Assembly (NCBI GenBank): GCA_023853785.1
Contig: JAJIRX010001003.1
Location: forward strand, 1 to 64,000
Reading direction: 5' to 3'
DNA from: Psilocybe azurescens
Taxonomy: Eukaryota; Basidiomycota; Agaricomycetes; Agaricales; Agrocybaceae
Length of the DNA stretch: 64,000 nt
In this document: in pieces, positions 61,677 to 64,000 of the stretch
Layout: each line of letters starts with the position of its first letter
How positions within the stretch are numbered: position 1 is the stretch's first letter
Program-made: the position numbers and the translations under genes
The notes under the pieces: model-generated
What the model saw: only the letters and a program-made list of their open reading frames with translations
The model's database searches: none
Told to the model about the DNA's origin: nothing

Positions 61677-63192
61677 CTATTGTAAGTTAGCATACATGCT
61701 CGGGCTCTGTGTTTTGAGAAACTCGTCGTCCGAGATCTCTCCCTACGGTTCTTTCAAACACTTCCATCATAAAGGTGAAAAGAGATCTAGTTAAAGCGGC
61801 GTCCCATCTTCCCTTTGAATGCTCGTCTCTGATAAAAGCATGCTGAGCTTGTACCTCCAAGAACTGCCACTAAATTCTGAGTAAATTCGGTGTATACAGA
61901 CAACCTTTGAGGCTCACTGAAACTGGTACGTTTGCATCTTCGAGAGTTTTGCGGATTAGGTCTCTTCCTTGACGAGTTACATGTGTGTCCTTTCCCAGAT
62001 TTGAGGCATCGTTGAGCGGTTTTGGTTCAAAAGGACGTACCTGTTTACCAAAAATCATCTATAGAAATTTAGATCAAACCATTGCGATTCGTAATTACTC
62101 GCGGTTAAAGAAACATACCACAAGTTCGCCTTTGCCTTTCAAGTCGCCTTTTTGAACTTTGATTATGGTATCGTCATTCTTTCCTTTACCGAGAGAGGCG
62201 CTGTGTATATCAGTGGCAAAGAAGCAAACCGTTGCAAGGACACGTGGGTCAAATGCCGCCTATAATGAAGATATTGATGAGACGGCATATGGGCGCTAGT
62301 AAAGTCACATACACGGAATGCCTGATTTTACGTGAGGTTTAATATCTTGTTCGGAGCCGAATTTGCAGTTAAGGGAGATTGTGGCGCACCAAATGGCCCC
62401 CTAGGCACATGCCAGTTGCTGATTGTGGAAGCGTAAGTCCGGTGGTCGAAAAAGCTGGTCAAATGCAGCTGACCTGCTATTCTTCCATTGCAATTCTTCA
62501 GAGAAATGAGCAGATCGATCGTGAGAGTCGCGTCCTAGAAAGAAAAAACCAGAGGAATTGAGATTATCCCTGACACAGTGTAACTGCTGACCTCGTCATA
62601 AGCGGCCAGTTCTTTTTCGATCTAAACGAGCATATTTTTCAGCATCGAGTTCAGTATGAGGGCTGTTAAGATATCGACCTTGTATTTATTCCCTCGATCA
62701 GTCCCTAAGAGGAATAGTAAGTATTGCAGTTATTGGATTACCTGCAAATTAAATACCTTCAGTGTCATAAGGTATAGCTTCAGGACCCTCAAACTCGTGA
62801 TATACAGACGGGCAAGCTAGTGAACTTGTCGTGAGTATTGGTTCGTGTAATATTCGAGATTGAAGGTTAACTACCGACGACGAATCCTTGACTTGCAATC
62901 TGACCTGCAAAACGTTCGACGGGACCAGTTACTTGATATATTTCGCTGTCGAATCAGCAAATAAGCGCGGTGCAAAGACAAATTAGACGCCAGTACAAGC
63001 CTAAAGACCACGACCCCTGTGAAACCATGAGATCAGTTGATGTGAAATTAAGCGATATCGAGAAGCTGCCAGACCGGGAAATTTTGCGTCTGGATAATCT
63101 GGAACAACTGGGGAGATGACAAAGATGCGTATAGGTTTTCCATTCGCGTGGAGCTTGGTAGGAATATCGTGGAAAGTCTTGTCAATGAGCAT
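61677..63192 (-). CDS. Dienelactone hydrolase family protein
   Basis: An alpha/beta hydrolase that in bacteria opens dienelactone; the role in fungi is not known. ATG 63192 begins MLIDKTFHDIPTKLHANGKP and PIRIFVISPVVPDYPDAKFP. Further exons join GVVVFSEIYQVTGPVERFAG, QIASQGFVVGCPSVYHEFEG, AIPYDTEG and RGNKYKI. The nucleophile elbow GMCLGGHL has the Cys of the family (G-x-C-x-G-G), then AFDPRVLATVCFFATDIHSA, DLKGKGELVMIFGKQ, THVTRQGRDLIRKTLEDANV and QAQHAFIRDEHSKGRWDAAL with the catalytic His. Near 61738 one base too many shifts the last residues. The splice site after VVVF seems to start with GC. It is divergent from the next gene with about 190 bp between. Confidence 0.88.
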
Positions 63193-63385
63193 GTTTTAGT
63201 TGGAGAGCAGGAGAGATGCTCGGGAACTGATAAGATAAATATGGATCCCAAATTAGATTGCTTACCTACTCGCGTTACCGACCGCACGTGCGTCTATCGT
63301 TTATAATTTCAGGGCGCAAAGGCTTGCAAGCAGCAAAACTTGATCACCATCATGACCACCGTACCTTTCCCTTTGGACTTTCATC

Positions 63386-64000
63386 ATGGCAGGCCCTGTC
63401 GCTCATATTCGTCCTTATGCCCCAGAGGATAGGAAACTAGTGCAATTCATGGTAGGAAAGGCCAATCTTCAGGCACTGGCAGTCGCCAATAACAAAAGTA
63501 AGCACCCTTGTTCCAGCTGCCTTGAATGCGTCTGACGACAAATACAGCATATACACATACTTTAACCATTGCAATTTGGATTGCTCTTTCCTCTGTGATG
63601 ATACACTGGCTGAATTGGTGGCCTGCGGACCAACATGGCTGGATGGAGTACCTGAAACCCCTCCCAGCATTGGCATCGACGGCAGTACCCATCATGTTCT
63701 TTTGTCGACTGGTGTGCTGCTATCCATTTTCTTGAAAAGATACCCGCTAAAGCTCGGACAGGATCAATCGACCATTCTTTGAGGAGCTGACCCAAGAAGC
63801 CCTCCGCCAGCCAGATCTTGCCGACATATCGAAGTATTATTCTCAACAGCCAGCATCCGGACTTTGGTTACTCGAATATGGCAACACATTTGTCGGGCTG
63901 ATCGCTTTAGACGCGTCACAGTCATCTGGAAAGACAGACAAAACGACTAAGAAAGAAGAAAAGGTACCCAAGACGGCCCTCGTCCGCCACTTTTATGTCG
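63386..64000 (+). CDS. GNAT-type N-acetyltransferase, 5' part (runs off the window)
   Basis: ATG 63386 starts MAGPVAHIRPYAPEDRKLVQ, typical of the start of a GNAT domain. An intron leads to TYTHTLTIAIWIALSSVMIH, a hydrophobic stretch that may be a membrane helix, then LKPLPALASTAVPIMFF. Over a GT..AG intron come RPFFEELTQEALRQPDLADI, YYSQQPASGLWLLEYGNTFV and GLIALDAS, which is the acetyl-CoA-binding core in this family. A T4 run (63710-63713) is one base too long for the frame. The C-terminal part is outside the window, so the substrate class stays unknown. Confidence 0.75.

Overview
The window is nuclear DNA of a mushroom-forming basidiomycete (Agaricomycetes; the species cannot be told from sequence alone). 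The basis is genes split by many introns of about 45-60 bp with GT..AG (sometimes GC..AG) ends, protein families typical of that class (PL8 lyases, SRA-YDG protein, GH16 glucanase), a fungal-type tRNA-Ser(UGA) with an 11-nt intron, and a Ty1/copia retrotransposon at the left edge. I find 29 host protein genes, one tRNA, one copia element with a probable 3' LTR and one probable hAT-like MITE. Coordinates of split genes are full CDS spans including introns.

Layout. 1-5.2 kb is a repeat-rich arm: the 3' half of a copia element, then about 2.9 kb without genes that holds a 503-bp element with inverted ends. 5.2-21.8 kb: RasGEF with an N-terminal GTPase-like domain (-), SurE-type phosphatase (+), GH16 glucanase (-), ribosomal protein eL15 (-), MFS transporter (-), four-helix membrane protein (-), MYG1 (-), Ser-rich GPI-type protein (-), unknown conserved protein (+). 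21.8-24.0 kb is gene-free. 24.0-32.5 kb: SRA-YDG protein, SEC9, MPP10 (all -) and a SUR7/PalI-like membrane protein (+). 33.6-40.5 kb: two tandem secreted PL8 polysaccharide lyases (+). 40.6-46.6 kb: uS3 (-), thiolase (-), mitochondrial bL32m (-), complex I NDUFA5 (+), tRNA-Ser (-), LSM1 (+). 47-54.3 kb: SPP1/CFP1-like PHD protein (-), STM1/HABP4 protein (+), histidine phosphatase (+). 54.4-64 kb: MEMO1 (-), eL32 (-), PAS-kinase-like protein kinase (+), EF-1alpha (+), dienelactone hydrolase (-), and the 5' part of a GNAT acetyltransferase (+).

The content is mostly housekeeping (ribosome: eL15, uS3, eL32, bL32m, EF-1alpha, STM1, MPP10; mRNA decay: LSM1; secretion: SEC9; chromatin: SPP1, SRA-YDG) mixed with secreted carbohydrate-active enzymes (GH16, two PL8). 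There are no operons; many neighbours are divergent pairs sharing short promoters.

The strongest unusual signal is technical. Most genes, including eL15 and EF-1alpha, carry one or more single-base frameshifts, most of them in homopolymer runs, and some of these pairs cancel each other. The simplest reading is uncorrected homopolymer-length error in the assembly, so a frame break here should not be taken as a pseudogene without read support. I did not find a convincing undescribed biological system. The best biological leads are the GTPase-RasGEF fusion, the diverged PL8 tandem pair, the MITE and the GC-AG introns.
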